The notes under the pieces are model-generated. The model did no database searches and was not told where the DNA came from. It saw only the letters and a program-made list of their open reading frames with translations. This document shows, in pieces, positions 1 through 9,146 of a DNA stretch of 64,000 bases (position 1 is the first letter of the stretch; each line of letters begins with the position of its first letter). The translations under genes and the position numbers were made by a program. This stretch comes from Bifidobacterium erythrocebi (GTDB taxonomy: Bacteria > Actinomycetota > Actinomycetes > Actinomycetales > Bifidobacteriaceae). The stretch spans positions 124,001 to 188,000 of the forward strand of contig NZ_JAAIIF010000018.1 in the NCBI RefSeq assembly GCF_012932675.1, in the 5' to 3' direction.

Positions 1-138
1 GAAGGGATCGAAGGAACCCGAACCGGGCTCCTGGGCACCGAGCTCCTTGGCAAGCTCATCGTAATCGGTGTCGGTGGTCAGGTACTTCAGCTTACGGGCA
101 ATTTTCTGTTGTTTTGCTTTCTGACGTCCGCGGCCCAT
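1..138 (-). CDS. DUF3073 family protein (N-terminal part)
   Basis: The gene is read leftward and runs off the left edge, so only the first 46 codons are visible. The product starts MGRGRQKAKQQKIARKLKY and continues with an acidic stretch (DTDYDELAKEL), the layout of the small actinobacterial DUF3073 proteins: a basic Arg/Lys/Gln head followed by an acidic segment. The ATG at 138 is preceded by a strong AGGGGG ribosome-binding site. No function is established for this family; the very basic head suggests nucleic-acid contact, which is inference only. It is divergent from trpS. The family call is fairly secure, the function unknown. Confidence 0.85.
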   Translation of the reverse strand, partial: MGRGRQKAKQQKIARKLKYLTTDTDYDELAKELGAQEPGSGSFDPF

Positions 139-284
139 CTGACCCCCTGATAATGTTGCTTGCTATCAATTCATCACACAGAAGAGTACCACTTGTTTAC
201 GCCATGCGGCTTGTCTTCTCGCACTTTTACGATAAAAGCAATATTTCGCAAGGTCATTTTCCTTATTTATAAAGGGGCATACGC

Positions 285-1385
285 ATGACGGATGAAGCTC
301 AGAACAGCCAGATCACGGCTGTCGGCAATGAGATGAGCGCCAGCTTCCTGGCGGCAAAGAAGCGTTCCGACGAGACACTCGCCGCAATCGAGAAGAATCC
401 TGGCAAGTTCACCATGCTTACCGGCGACCGCCCGACCGGACGTCTGCATATGGGCCACTACTTCGGCACACTGCGCAGCCGTGTGGAGATGCAGAACAAG
501 GGCGTGCACACCAACATCATCATCGCCGACTACCAGGTGATCACCGACCGCGACACCACCGAGCACATCCAGGACAACGTGCTCAATTTGATCCTCGACT
601 ACATGGCCGCCGGCATCGACCCGGAAAAGACCATGATCTACACGCATTCCGCCGTTCCGGCCGAAAACCAGCTCATGCTGCCCTTCCTGTCGCTGGTCAC
701 CGAATCGGAGCTGCACCGCAATCCGACCGTCAAGGCCGAGATGGAAGCCTCCGGCCACGCGCTGACCGGCCTGCTGCTCACCTACCCGGTGCACCAGGCA
801 TGCGACATCCTGTTCTGCAAGGGCAACATCGTGCCGGTGGGCAAGGACCAGCTGCCGCATATCGAGCTGACCCGCACCATCGCTCGCCGCTTCAACGAAC
901 GCTACGCGAAGAAGAACCCGGTGTTCCCCGAGCCGGACGCCATTCTGTCCGATGCGCCGGAAATCCCGGGTCTCGACGGCCAGAAGATGAGCAAGTCCCG
1001 CGGCAACTCCATCATGCTGAGCGCCACCGCCGAGGAGACCGCCAAGCTCATCAAGAAGAGCCGCACCGATTCCGAACGCCGCATCACCTTCGACCCGATC
1101 AACCGCCCGGAAGTCTCCGCCCTGCTGACCACCGCGGCATTGACCACCGGCCGCAAGCCCGAAGAGATCGCCGAGGAGATCGGCGATTCCGGCGCCGGCG
1201 CGCTGAAAATGTACGTGGTGGAATCCGTGAACAACTTCCTGGCCCCGATGCGCGAGCGCCGCGCCGAGCTGGCTCAGGATATGGATTATGTGCGCGACGT
1301 GCTGGCCGAAGGCAACAGAAAGGCCAACGCCATCGCCAACGAAACACTGGAGCAGGTGCGCGACGCCATGGGCATGTGCTACTGA
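285..1385 (+). CDS. trpS: Tryptophan--tRNA ligase
   Basis: Class I aminoacyl-tRNA synthetase that charges tRNA-Trp with tryptophan using ATP in the cytoplasm. The 366-residue product has the HIGH-type signature as HMGH at residues 55-58 within GRLHMGHYFG and an intact KMSKS loop at residues 234-238. The length is near the usual 330-370 for the family, with about 40 extra N-terminal residues. The ATG at 285 follows an AAAGGGG ribosome-binding site. It stands alone, divergent from the DUF3073 gene and convergent with putP, with long inverted repeats just downstream. I see no T-box leader upstream. The identification is secure. Confidence 0.97.
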   Translation: MTDEAQNSQITAVGNEMSASFLAAKKRSDETLAAIEKNPGKFTMLTGDRPTGRLHMGHYFGTLRSRVEMQNKGVHTNIIIADYQVITDRDTTEHIQDNVLNLILDYMAAGIDPEKTMIYTHSAVPAENQLMLPFLSLVTESELHRNPTVKAEMEASGHALTGLLLTYPVHQACDILFCKGNIVPVGKDQLPHIELTRTIARRFNERYAKKNPVFPEPDAILSDAPEIPGLDGQKMSKSRGNSIMLSATAEETAKLIKKSRTDSERRITFDPINRPEVSALLTTAALTTGRKPEEIAEEIGDSGAGALKMYVVESVNNFLAPMRERRAELAQDMDYVRDVLAEGNRKANAIANETLEQVRDAMGMCY

Positions 1386-1411
1386 GCATGCGGCAACATT
1401 CTGACGATCTG

Positions 1412-1470
1412 AAGTGAGTTGGCTGTGTTTTGGGGCTTATGCAAAGCCCCAAAACACAGCCAACTCACTT
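1412..1470. terminator. 27-bp perfect inverted repeat after trpS
   Basis: Arms at 1412-1438 and 1444-1470 are perfectly complementary and separated by 5 nt (atgca). The arm begins AAGTGAGTTGGCTGTG. It lies 26 nt after the trpS stop and is read identically from either strand, so it could stop transcription of trpS and of the convergent putP. There is no clean U-run on the plus strand, so terminator function is inferred from position and strength only. Confidence 0.6.
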
Positions 1471-1480
1471 ATCTAGTTTA

Positions 1481-1652
1481 TTTGTGGCAGATTTGAGAGC
1501 CGCTGTTCTGCTAGGTGGCTGATTTGTGGCATGCCAACGGGGAAGCCCTGTGTATGTTCGTTGGAATTCCAACGAACATACACAGGGCTTCGTGAATTAG
1601 GTGCCACAAATAAGCCACCTAGTGTTTCCCAAATACTGGAATCCGCCACAAG
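1481..1652. repeat. Large imperfect palindrome built around a 50-bp perfect palindrome
   Basis: The core at 1542-1591 is a perfect, loopless 50-bp palindrome centred on ggaattcc (axis between 1566 and 1567). It is flanked by arms at 1511-1531 and 1602-1622 that match with one mismatch. Outside these sit two forward copies of tttgtggca (1481-1489, 1523-1531), mirrored exactly about the same axis by tgccacaaa (1602-1610) and cgccacaag (1644-1652); copies on each side are 42 bp apart. It lies between convergent trpS and putP. It may be a bidirectional terminator, a protein-binding array or a relic of a small mobile repeat. Confidence 0.75.
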
Positions 1653-1676
1653 CAGGCGATATAGCACCAGGACAGC

Positions 1677-1701
1677 CGCCTTCTGGTGTCGCCAGAAGGC
1701 G
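1677..1701 (-). terminator. Hairpin downstream of putP
   Basis: A 10-bp perfect stem (cgccttctgg at 1677-1686, ccagaaggcg at 1692-1701) with a 5-nt loop lies 21 nt past the putP stop on the minus strand. It is not followed by a U-run on that strand, so it may only be an RNA 3'-end stabiliser. Confidence 0.4.
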
Positions 1702-1722
1702 AAACACCCGCCACGGGGTACC

Positions 1723-3351
1723 TCAGATCTGCGCGCGCTTCTCCCCCGCGGCGATTTCGGCTGCGACCAGATCGTCGTCGACCTGCTTGTCGTTCGGGTC
1801 GTCAAGATAATGGTCGAACTCATGCAGCACTTCGGCGCTTGGTGCCGGAGTGAGCAGCGAAACCACCACGATGAACAGCAGCGAGACGATGAACGCCGGC
1901 AACAGCTCGTAGATGGCGAACACACCGCCCAACGGCTTGATGAGATTGTGCCAGATAAGCACGGTCGCAGTGCCGGAAAGCATGCCGGCGATAGCACCAT
2001 ACTTGTTGGTGCGCCGCCAATACAGCGAGGTAAGCATCAGCGGCCCGAAGGAAGCGCCAAGCCCAGCCCACGCATACGACACCACCTGGAAGATGGAGGA
2101 GTTCTGGTCGAAGGCGACCACGATACCGAAGATGAACATGACCAGCAACGTGATTCGCGCCACCATCATCACCTGCCGGTCCGTGGCCTTACGATGCAGC
2201 AACCCGTGGAAGATGTTCTCCGCGGCAGCGGAGGCGCCGATGATCATATATGACGAGGATGAGCTCATGGACGCGGCGAAGATGCCGGATACCACAATGC
2301 CGCACATAAAGCTCGGCAGCAACGCCTGCGAGACCACGATGAAGATGTTCTCGGCGGCCGACTGGGTGGCGAACTGGGTGGGCATCATGGCACGACCGAC
2401 CAGGCCAATGCACACTCCGCATGCGAGGGAGATCACGCACCAGGTGGTGGCGATGATGCGGGACTTCTTGATCTCCTCGGAACTGCGAATGGACAGGAAA
2501 CGCACCAGCACCTGCGGCATGCCGAAATACCCCAGTCCCCACGCAAGCATGGAGATGATGGTGATGATGCCGTAATCGGCGGGCGCACCGAACATGGCCT
2601 GCCCGGCCTTGACGATCTGTTCACCGGCATCGTTGAGCACCGGCGTGGCCATGTGGGTGCCGTCAAGGAAGCCGGGGATGCCCTGGAGGAACGCCACGGT
2701 GTTGTCGATGCCACCGGCGGAGGCGACGGAGCCGATGAACACCACGGCAAGGGCGAAGAACATGAGCAACCCTTGAATGAAGTCGGTCACGACCACCGAC
2801 AGGTAGCCGCCGATGATGGTGTAGGCGAACACGATGGCGGCGCCGATCACCATGGTCAGATGGTAGTCCCAGCCGAACAGGGTGGAGAACAGCTTGCCGA
2901 CCGTCACGAAGCAGCTGCCAACGTACACGCAGAAGAACACGAGGATGATCAGCGCGGCAATGGTGGAAACGATGTTCTTCTTGTCGTGGAAGCGCTTGGA
3001 GAAGAAGTCGGGGATGGTGATGGCGTCACCGGCGACCACGGAGTAGCGGCGCAGTCGACGGGCCACGAGCTTCCAATTGAGGTAGGTGCCGAGGGCAAGG
3101 CCGATGGCGGTCCACATCGGGTCGGCGGCACCGGTGAAATAGGCGACACCGGGCAGGCCCATAAGCAGCCAGCCGCTCATATCGGACGCTTCGGCGCTCA
3201 GCGCGGTCAGCCACGGGCCAACGCCTCGCCCACCAGCGAAATACTGTCTGGTGGACGAATTCGACCGTTTGGAGTAGACGAATCCAATGGTCAGCATGGC
3301 CGCAAAGTAAATGACCATGGCCACCAGCACCCAGATGTCTTTGGAAACCAC
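1723..3351 (-). CDS. putP: Sodium/proline symporter
   Basis: Solute:sodium symporter family protein that imports L-proline with Na+ across the cytoplasmic membrane. The 542-residue product opens with a first membrane helix (WVLVAMVIYFAAMLTIGF), continues with the STRQYFAGGRGVGPW and SAEASDMSGWLLMGLPG segments that mark PutP, and carries a run of further hydrophobic helices consistent with 13 in total. The hydrophilic C-terminal tail of about 45 residues is acidic. The GTG start at 3351 is supported by an AGAGGAAGAGGAC leader; the first ATG lies 11 codons inside and would remove part of helix 1. It is 140 bp downstream of thrE on the same strand. Substrate is by family; relatives can take up other solutes. 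Confidence 0.9.
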   Translation of the reverse strand: MVSKDIWVLVAMVIYFAAMLTIGFVYSKRSNSSTRQYFAGGRGVGPWLTALSAEASDMSGWLLMGLPGVAYFTGAADPMWTAIGLALGTYLNWKLVARRLRRYSVVAGDAITIPDFFSKRFHDKKNIVSTIAALIILVFFCVYVGSCFVTVGKLFSTLFGWDYHLTMVIGAAIVFAYTIIGGYLSVVVTDFIQGLLMFFALAVVFIGSVASAGGIDNTVAFLQGIPGFLDGTHMATPVLNDAGEQIVKAGQAMFGAPADYGIITIISMLAWGLGYFGMPQVLVRFLSIRSSEEIKKSRIIATTWCVISLACGVCIGLVGRAMMPTQFATQSAAENIFIVVSQALLPSFMCGIVVSGIFAASMSSSSSYMIIGASAAAENIFHGLLHRKATDRQVMMVARITLLVMFIFGIVVAFDQNSSIFQVVSYAWAGLGASFGPLMLTSLYWRRTNKYGAIAGMLSGTATVLIWHNLIKPLGGVFAIYELLPAFIVSLLFIVVVSLLTPAPSAEVLHEFDHYLDDPNDKQVDDDLVAAEIAAGEKRAQI

Positions 3352-3491
3352 GTCCTCTTCCTCTCTTCAAAAACAACGATTCGACTCAATGTAATCGTTC
3401 GGCATCGTATCAATCCCGAACGTCTCACGCTAAGAACCGAAACATGGACCATTGCCCGCTACCGGACGCCGCCGAGCCTGCAGATGGATCT

Positions 3492-5348
3492 TCAGATGTC
3501 ATAGCGCCAGGATTTGTCGGTGATCACACGCGCCATCGCCAGGCCGATCGGCAGGCAGATGATCACCATGAACGCACGGAACGCCCAGTCCAGCGCGTTC
3601 AGGGTATCGAACTGACCGAGATGGAACATGGCCTGGTACATATACAGGCCGGGAACCATGATGACGATGGACGGCACGGTCAGGCAGATGCGCGGATAGC
3701 CGAGGTGCGGAGCGAGCCAGCCACGACGGACGGCGGAACGCCAGGCGGAAGCAAGCAGACCCGCGAGCAGCGCGCCGATGAAGGCGCCGGCTTCGGCGGG
3801 AACGCCCGCGTCGACGATTTCCAGACGCAAAGTATCGGTAATCAGGCCGATGGTGGCAGCGACGAGGCACATGCGCTGAGGCGAATTGAACATGACGGAG
3901 AAGCCCCAGACCCCAATGAACGCGAACACCATGCGCAGCAGGCAGTTGACGACGGGGTTCAGCCCAAGCGGTTCGAAGCCTTCGGGGTTCAGATGCACAA
4001 TGGAGGCGACCATCCAGCCGGCGAGCGTGGCCATGAGGATGATGCACAGCACGTAGGTGATGCGTTGCACGCCCGAAGGGAAGTCGATCTTCGCCATATC
4101 CAAGCCGCCCGTAATAAGCGGGAAGCCGGGGATCACGAACAGCATGGCACCGATGTACGCAGTGTCGTGCTGCAAGGCGACGGGATTGTACAAGCCGATG
4201 AGTCGCAGGGTGCCGGTGCAAGCCAAGGCCGCGACGGCAACGCATACAAAGGTGACGAAGAACTGGTTGAGATGGTGCGCGAACAGTTTGCGACGCAACC
4301 AGTGACCAAGCCCTGCACCGACGAACGCGCCGATCATGTCGAAGGGGCCGCCGCCGAGCAGGAACACGAAGGAGGCGCAGGCACAGGCCGAGGCGAGTCC
4401 GGCAAACAGCGGGGAATACAACGGCTTACGGCGTTCGATCATGTCGAGTCGTTCATGAGCCTGACGCACGGTGACGCCGGACTGATTGCCTGCGTCCCTG
4501 CCGGGGTCCGCGAAATGCTCCGCATACTCCTTCGGCGGCTTGCTCGCACGTTCTTTGATACGATTGCGAGCCTCCTCACGCCGTTTGCGAACGGTGCTGG
4601 CCGGCGATGCGCCCTGCGATTCCCGGTCGGCTGCAGAAGCGCCGGTTGCAGAGGCAGCGGAGACAGCAGCCGCATAATCGGCGCGATACTGCGCCTCTTC
4701 GATATCATGCAGATGCAACGGCCTGGCCACCGGTTCGCTTTCCTCGGTTTGGGCACTGACCTCCTCAAGCACATCGAGTACAGGATCATCCTGCTGGGCT
4801 CGCTGTTTGGACTTCTTCTGCGCTCGCAGCTGTTTGGACAGGTCGGCGGAGACCTGTGAGGCGTCTTTTTGATCGAGGTGTTCCATGAGCCCTTCGGACA
4901 CGTCGGCCTGACGGTGGTACATCGAACCGGTGCCGAGATTCACGTTGAACCAGTCGGCGAAATGTTCCAGCAGCCAGATACGTTCCGTGTTCACGCCGGT
5001 GGTGGGCAGGTCGACGACTTCGGTGATACGGTCCTTGCCGTCGGTGCAGGAGGCTTCGATATCGGTCAGGTTCACGTCGGCACGGACATGCACGCCCAGC
5101 GGGTAGGCGATGCGATGCATCATTTCACGGACGCGGAAGCTTCCGGTTCCGGCTGCAAGATCGAGCATGCCGACGCGCACGATCACACTGGTTTTCGCTG
5201 CGATGCCGGCTTCGGTAACCGGCTTATCCCAGTCGCGTTCGATGTCCTCCATATCCAGGGGGATGGAGTGGGTGTGGAATTTGCTGACGGCGGAAGCTCC
5301 TTGGAGCTGTGCGCCGTGTTCTGCTTCTTCTTTGTTCTGTTCGCTCAC
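3492..5348 (-). CDS. thrE: ThrE-type threonine/serine exporter
   Basis: Predicted inner-membrane exporter of L-threonine and L-serine, the ThrE family known from Corynebacterium. The 618-residue product has a hydrophilic N-terminal domain with the VRVGMLDLAAGTGSFRVREM segment, a charged Ala/Ser/Glu-rich linker at about 190-290, and a C-terminal half with some ten membrane helices (for example around YSPLFAGLASACACASFVFL). ThrE proteins share this order of hydrolase-like N-terminal domain and transmembrane C-terminal domain; the linker here is long. The start is GTG at 5348. It shares direction with putP (140 bp apart), so both could be cotranscribed, and is divergent from ppc. Confidence 0.85.
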   Translation of the reverse strand: MSEQNKEEAEHGAQLQGASAVSKFHTHSIPLDMEDIERDWDKPVTEAGIAAKTSVIVRVGMLDLAAGTGSFRVREMMHRIAYPLGVHVRADVNLTDIEASCTDGKDRITEVVDLPTTGVNTERIWLLEHFADWFNVNLGTGSMYHRQADVSEGLMEHLDQKDASQVSADLSKQLRAQKKSKQRAQQDDPVLDVLEEVSAQTEESEPVARPLHLHDIEEAQYRADYAAAVSAASATGASAADRESQGASPASTVRKRREEARNRIKERASKPPKEYAEHFADPGRDAGNQSGVTVRQAHERLDMIERRKPLYSPLFAGLASACACASFVFLLGGGPFDMIGAFVGAGLGHWLRRKLFAHHLNQFFVTFVCVAVAALACTGTLRLIGLYNPVALQHDTAYIGAMLFVIPGFPLITGGLDMAKIDFPSGVQRITYVLCIILMATLAGWMVASIVHLNPEGFEPLGLNPVVNCLLRMVFAFIGVWGFSVMFNSPQRMCLVAATIGLITDTLRLEIVDAGVPAEAGAFIGALLAGLLASAWRSAVRRGWLAPHLGYPRICLTVPSIVIMVPGLYMYQAMFHLGQFDTLNALDWAFRAFMVIICLPIGLAMARVITDKSWRYDI

Positions 5349-5431
5349 GGTTCCTTTTCTACTCCCCGCACCGAACCGCGATCGCCCCTGCCGCCGGCGA
5401 TCGTCAACCCACGCGCATGTTCACAAACGGC

Positions 5432-5446
5432 GGTCACATAGTGACC
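5432..5446. promoter_or_regulatory. Dyad in the thrE-ppc divergent spacer
   Basis: The 272-bp spacer between thrE and ppc contains ggtcac-ata-gtgacc, a perfect 6-bp dyad with 3-bp spacing, nested between acggcg and cgccgt. It is well placed to be an operator for one or both divergent genes. No regulator can be named. The rest of the spacer shows no other feature that I can support. Confidence 0.45.
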
Positions 5447-5620
5447 AAAAATGAACGCCGTAACACAGAAGTTGTTGTGCGCGCAGTACACTATGCAATC
5501 GCAATAACCACGTTGAACCAAGGGCTGTGGGCTCGCAACGATTTGGCCTCAACAACCGTGGAGGAGCCACGGGCGACCAAATAGACCGAGCAACCCGTCG
5601 TTCGACTAAGGAGGTTTATT

Positions 5621-8368
5621 TTGGCAAAAGATGAACAGCAAATCGTGCCTGCCGACGCTTCCATCGTGGAAACCGGCACCGGCCGCAAGGCTCCGGAAGA
5701 GCACGATCTTCCTGAGAATCTGAAATACGATATGGATCTGTGTCTGAAGATCCTTCGTGACGTGCTCAACGAGTACGATCCCAAGCTGCTCACCACTTTC
5801 GACACCGTGCGCAAATATGCGGTCGAAGCAAGCGACGAGCATTTCGGCGGCAACACAAACACGGACGAGGACGGTCTGGCCGAGGCCGTGAAGATCATCG
5901 ACGAGATGAATCTGCACGATGCCCAGCTGCTTGCCCGCGCATTCGCCACCCACTTCCACCTCGCCAATCTTTCCGAGGAGAACTACCGCGTTTCCGTACT
6001 GCGTGAACGCGAGTCCGAAGTGGACGACATCAACGCCGTGGATCCGGTCAACGAGCTCACCGTCGCCTACCATAAGCTCATCAACGAGATGGGCCCGGCC
6101 AAAGCCAAGGAGCTGCTGGACCGCCTGGAGTTCCACCCGGTGTTCACCGCGCACCCGACCGAGGCACGCCGCAAGGCCGTGGAAGGCAAGATCCGCAGGA
6201 TCTCCGAACTGCTCGAACAGCACAACAAGCTTGGAGGCTCCGACAAGAAGGAGAACAGCCGTCGCCTGTACAACGAGATCGACGCGCTGTTCCGCACCTC
6301 CCCGATCGCGCTGAAGAAGCCGACCCCCGTCGAGGAAGCCGACACCATTCTTGACATTTTCGATTCCACGCTGTTCCACACCATCCCGCAGGTGTACCGC
6401 CGTTTCGACGACTGGCTGCTGGGCGACAAGGCCGGCCTGGAACCGCCAGTGTGCCCGGCATTCTTCCACCCGGGAAGCTGGATCGGCTCCGACCGCGACG
6501 GCAACCCGAACGTCACCGCCAAGGTGAGCCGCCAGGTGGCTCGCAAGTTCAGCGATCATGTGGTCTCCGCCCTTGAAGAGGCGACCCGCACCGTGGGCAG
6601 GAACCTGACGATGGAAGCCGGCACCACGCCGGCCAGCACCGAGCTCAAGGACCTGTGGAACCATCAGAAGGAAATGAGCGAACGCCTGACCGAAAAGGCC
6701 GCCCTGATCTCCAGCAAGGAACTGCACCGCGCGGTCATGCTGGTCATGGCCGACCGCCTGCATTACACGGTCGTGCGCGACGCCGATCTGATGTACCACT
6801 CCTGCGAGGATTTCATCGCCGATCTGAAGACCGTGCAGCGTTCCCTCGCCGCGGCAGGCGCCAAGCGTTCCGCCTATGGCCCGCTGCAGGACCTGATCTG
6901 GCAGGCCGAAACCTTCGGCTTCCACATGGTCGAGATGGAGTTCCGTCAGCACTCCGTGGTGCATTCCCGCGCGCTGGAGGATATCCGCGAGCATGGTCTG
7001 CATGGCGAGCGCGGCGAACTGCAGCCGATGACCCACGAGGTGCTCGACACCTTCCGCGCACTCGGCTCCATCCAGAAGCGCAACGGCATGAAGGCCGCCC
7101 GCCGTTACATCATCTCCTTCACCAAGAGCGCCCAGAACATCAAGGACGTGTACGAGCTGAACCGTCTGGCGTTCGCCCACCCGGAGGACGTGCCGACCAT
7201 CGACGTGATCCCGCTGTTCGAACAGCTTGAGGATCTGCAGAACTCGGTGAACGTGCTTGAGGAAATGATCAAGATTCCTGAAGTGCAGGCTCGTCTGAAG
7301 GCGACCGGCGGCAAGCTGGAAGTCATGCTCGGCTACTCCGATTCCTCGAAGGACGCCGGCCCGACCTCCGCCACGCTGGCCCTGCACTCCGCTCAGGAGC
7401 GTATCGCGAAGTGGGCGGAATCGCACGACATCGACCTGACCCTGTTCCATGGCCGCGGCGGTGCCGTCGGTCGTGGCGGCGGCCCCGCCAACCGCGCGGT
7501 GCTCGCCCAGCCGGTCGGTTCCGTGAAATGCCGTTTCAAGCTCACCGAGCAGGGCGAGGTCATTTTCGCCCGCTACGGCAACCCGACCCTGGCCATCCGC
7601 CACGTCGAGTCCGTTGCAGCCGCGACGCTGCTGCAGTCCGCTCCGAGCGTGGAGAAGCGCAATACCGAGATGACCGAGAAGTACGCCGACATGGCCAGCA
7701 AGCTCGACGAAGCCGCCCATGAGCGCTTCCTCGACCTGCTGAACACCGACGGTTTCGCCCCGTGGTTCTCCACCGTGACGCCGCTGACCGAGATCGGCCT
7801 GCTGCCGATCGGCTCCCGCCCGGCGAAGCGTGGCCTCGGCGCCAAGTCCCTCGACGATCTGCGTACCATCCCATGGATCTTCTCCTGGGCCCAGGCCCGC
7901 ATCAACCTGGCCGCATGGTACGGCTTGGGCACCGCCTGCGAGAAGTTCGGTGATCTGGACACGCTACGCAAGGCGTACGAGGAGTGGCCGCTGTTCTCGA
8001 CGTTCATCGACAACATCGAAATGTCGATTGCCAAGACCGATGAGCGCATCGCCCGCATGTACCTCGCCCTCGACGACCGCGAGGATCTGCCGGAAAAGGT
8101 GCTCACCGAGATGAAGCTGACCCGCAAGTGGGTGCTTGCCATCGTCGGCGACAAGTGGCCGCTGCAGCACCGTCACGTGCTTGGCCGCGCCGTGCGCATC
8201 CGTTCCCCGTACGTGGACGTGCTGTCCCTCACCCAGGTGCTGGCGCTCAAGTCGCTGCGCAAGAAGGTGGACAAGGAAGAGCTCAGCCACGGCAAGAGGG
8301 AGGGGTACACGTACCTCATTCTGTGCACCGTTTCGGGTGTCGCCGCCGGCCTGCAGAACACGGGCTGA
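5621..8368 (+). CDS. ppc: Phosphoenolpyruvate carboxylase
   Basis: Anaplerotic enzyme converting phosphoenolpyruvate and bicarbonate to oxaloacetate and phosphate. The 915-residue product has the full-length bacterial layout: the catalytic His motif FTAHPTEA (His178), FHPGSWIGSDRDGNP, the GYSDSSKDAG segment near 571, the active-site loop FHGRGGAVGRGGGP near 609, and the conserved C-terminal end (GVAAGLQNTG). The start is TTG at 5621, chosen because a perfect AAGGAGG lies 6 nt upstream at 5608-5614. In bifidobacteria this reaction supplies C4 precursors because the citric acid cycle is incomplete (established knowledge). It appears monocistronic with a hairpin terminator after it. Confidence 0.98.
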   Translation: MAKDEQQIVPADASIVETGTGRKAPEEHDLPENLKYDMDLCLKILRDVLNEYDPKLLTTFDTVRKYAVEASDEHFGGNTNTDEDGLAEAVKIIDEMNLHDAQLLARAFATHFHLANLSEENYRVSVLRERESEVDDINAVDPVNELTVAYHKLINEMGPAKAKELLDRLEFHPVFTAHPTEARRKAVEGKIRRISELLEQHNKLGGSDKKENSRRLYNEIDALFRTSPIALKKPTPVEEADTILDIFDSTLFHTIPQVYRRFDDWLLGDKAGLEPPVCPAFFHPGSWIGSDRDGNPNVTAKVSRQVARKFSDHVVSALEEATRTVGRNLTMEAGTTPASTELKDLWNHQKEMSERLTEKAALISSKELHRAVMLVMADRLHYTVVRDADLMYHSCEDFIADLKTVQRSLAAAGAKRSAYGPLQDLIWQAETFGFHMVEMEFRQHSVVHSRALEDIREHGLHGERGELQPMTHEVLDTFRALGSIQKRNGMKAARRYIISFTKSAQNIKDVYELNRLAFAHPEDVPTIDVIPLFEQLEDLQNSVNVLEEMIKIPEVQARLKATGGKLEVMLGYSDSSKDAGPTSATLALHSAQERIAKWAESHDIDLTLFHGRGGAVGRGGGPANRAVLAQPVGSVKCRFKLTEQGEVIFARYGNPTLAIRHVESVAAATLLQSAPSVEKRNTEMTEKYADMASKLDEAAHERFLDLLNTDGFAPWFSTVTPLTEIGLLPIGSRPAKRGLGAKSLDDLRTIPWIFSWAQARINLAAWYGLGTACEKFGDLDTLRKAYEEWPLFSTFIDNIEMSIAKTDERIARMYLALDDREDLPEKVLTEMKLTRKWVLAIVGDKWPLQHRHVLGRAVRIRSPYVDVLSLTQVLALKSLRKKVDKEELSHGKREGYTYLILCTVSGVAAGLQNTG

Positions 8369-8390
8369 TCTCCGGCCGACCGCCTAGATG

Positions 8391-8444
8391 ACGCGAGCGG
8401 GGAGGTTCCGTGCCGATTGACGGCGCGGGCCTCCCCGTTCGCGT
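8391..8444 (+). terminator. Hairpin after ppc
   Basis: Arms acgcgagcggggagg (8391-8405) and cctccccgttcgcgt (8430-8444) pair over 15 bp with one G-U wobble around a 24-nt loop, 22 nt past the ppc stop. There is no U-run, so the strength as an intrinsic terminator is uncertain. Confidence 0.6.
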
Positions 8445-8531
8445 CGCACGGCCCTAGACTGGCCGGCGACGGAGCGCGTGGAACGGGCGTGCGGGGCCGA
8501 GCGACAGACTCGGATGATCGGAGGGGGACAT

Positions 8532-9041
8532 ATGGACGCGGAAAGGGACACGGACGGGACGACGGACGCGCACGAGGGGGACCACACGCCCGCGGACGGT
8601 GCCGGGGCGGAGGGCGAAGGCAGCAAGCCTGACACTAGGCCGGGCGACAGACTCGCAATCATCCGACGCACGCTGTGGTGGATAGGACTGGTATTGCTAT
8701 CCCCTTCTGTTATTGACTGGTTTGGTCCTCATGATGGCGACTACGATGTCGCTTGCCGGATATTAACAACGTTTTCCCCTCCTTGTGGGAAAACGCCGGC
8801 TGAACAAATCGTCTATTCTCATCGGCTTCTGGCGACATTAGGTGCTGGACTCATCTGCTGGCTTGCAGTCGCAATCCTCCATATTGCGCAGCTGTTCGTT
8901 GATGATCAGTTCCCCGGTGTTTCTCAGCCGCTTCCCAATAAGCACATCTTTGCAAAAATCGCAACATTCATCATCTCGCTCTTCAGTCTGCTGCTCTTCA
9001 TGTTCTATCTCTGGGCAACCGCAATGGAGGAAGGCTGGTAG
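8532..9041 (+). CDS. Small membrane protein, unrecognised
   Basis: I do not recognise this gene. The 169-residue product starts with a hydrophilic, acidic Gly/Asp/Glu-rich head of about 38 residues (MDAERDTDGTTDAHEGD), followed by three hydrophobic segments near residues 45-60, 102-122 and 143-163, and two Cys residues between the first two (VACRIL, PPCGK). The start at 8532 is favoured over an in-frame ATG at 8478 because GGAGGGGG precedes it. The head is very GC-rich while the membrane half uses many A/T-ending codons (tattgctat, ttattgac), unlike the flanking genes, which may indicate a foreign or relaxed sequence. It is followed at 105 bp by an arsenate-reductase-like gene on the same strand. 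Confidence 0.6.
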   Translation: MDAERDTDGTTDAHEGDHTPADGAGAEGEGSKPDTRPGDRLAIIRRTLWWIGLVLLSPSVIDWFGPHDGDYDVACRILTTFSPPCGKTPAEQIVYSHRLLATLGAGLICWLAVAILHIAQLFVDDQFPGVSQPLPNKHIFAKIATFIISLFSLLLFMFYLWATAMEEGW

Positions 9042-9146
9042 ACGTCGTGTCTCTTCGCCGATTCAGGAACCGGCGTCGTCTGGTATCGGTTCCCGTTAAG
9101 GTAGGCATCGGAAGTCCAGGAAGAGGTCGGGGACCGGAGGCAAATC

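Noticed and set aside
139..284. T-box or other amino-acid-responsive leader upstream of trpS
   Set aside because: The spacer is only 146 bp and has no T-box sequence or specifier-like structure that I can recognise.
285..860. Antisense frame opposite trpS
   Set aside because: Shadow of the tryptophanyl-tRNA synthetase reading frame.
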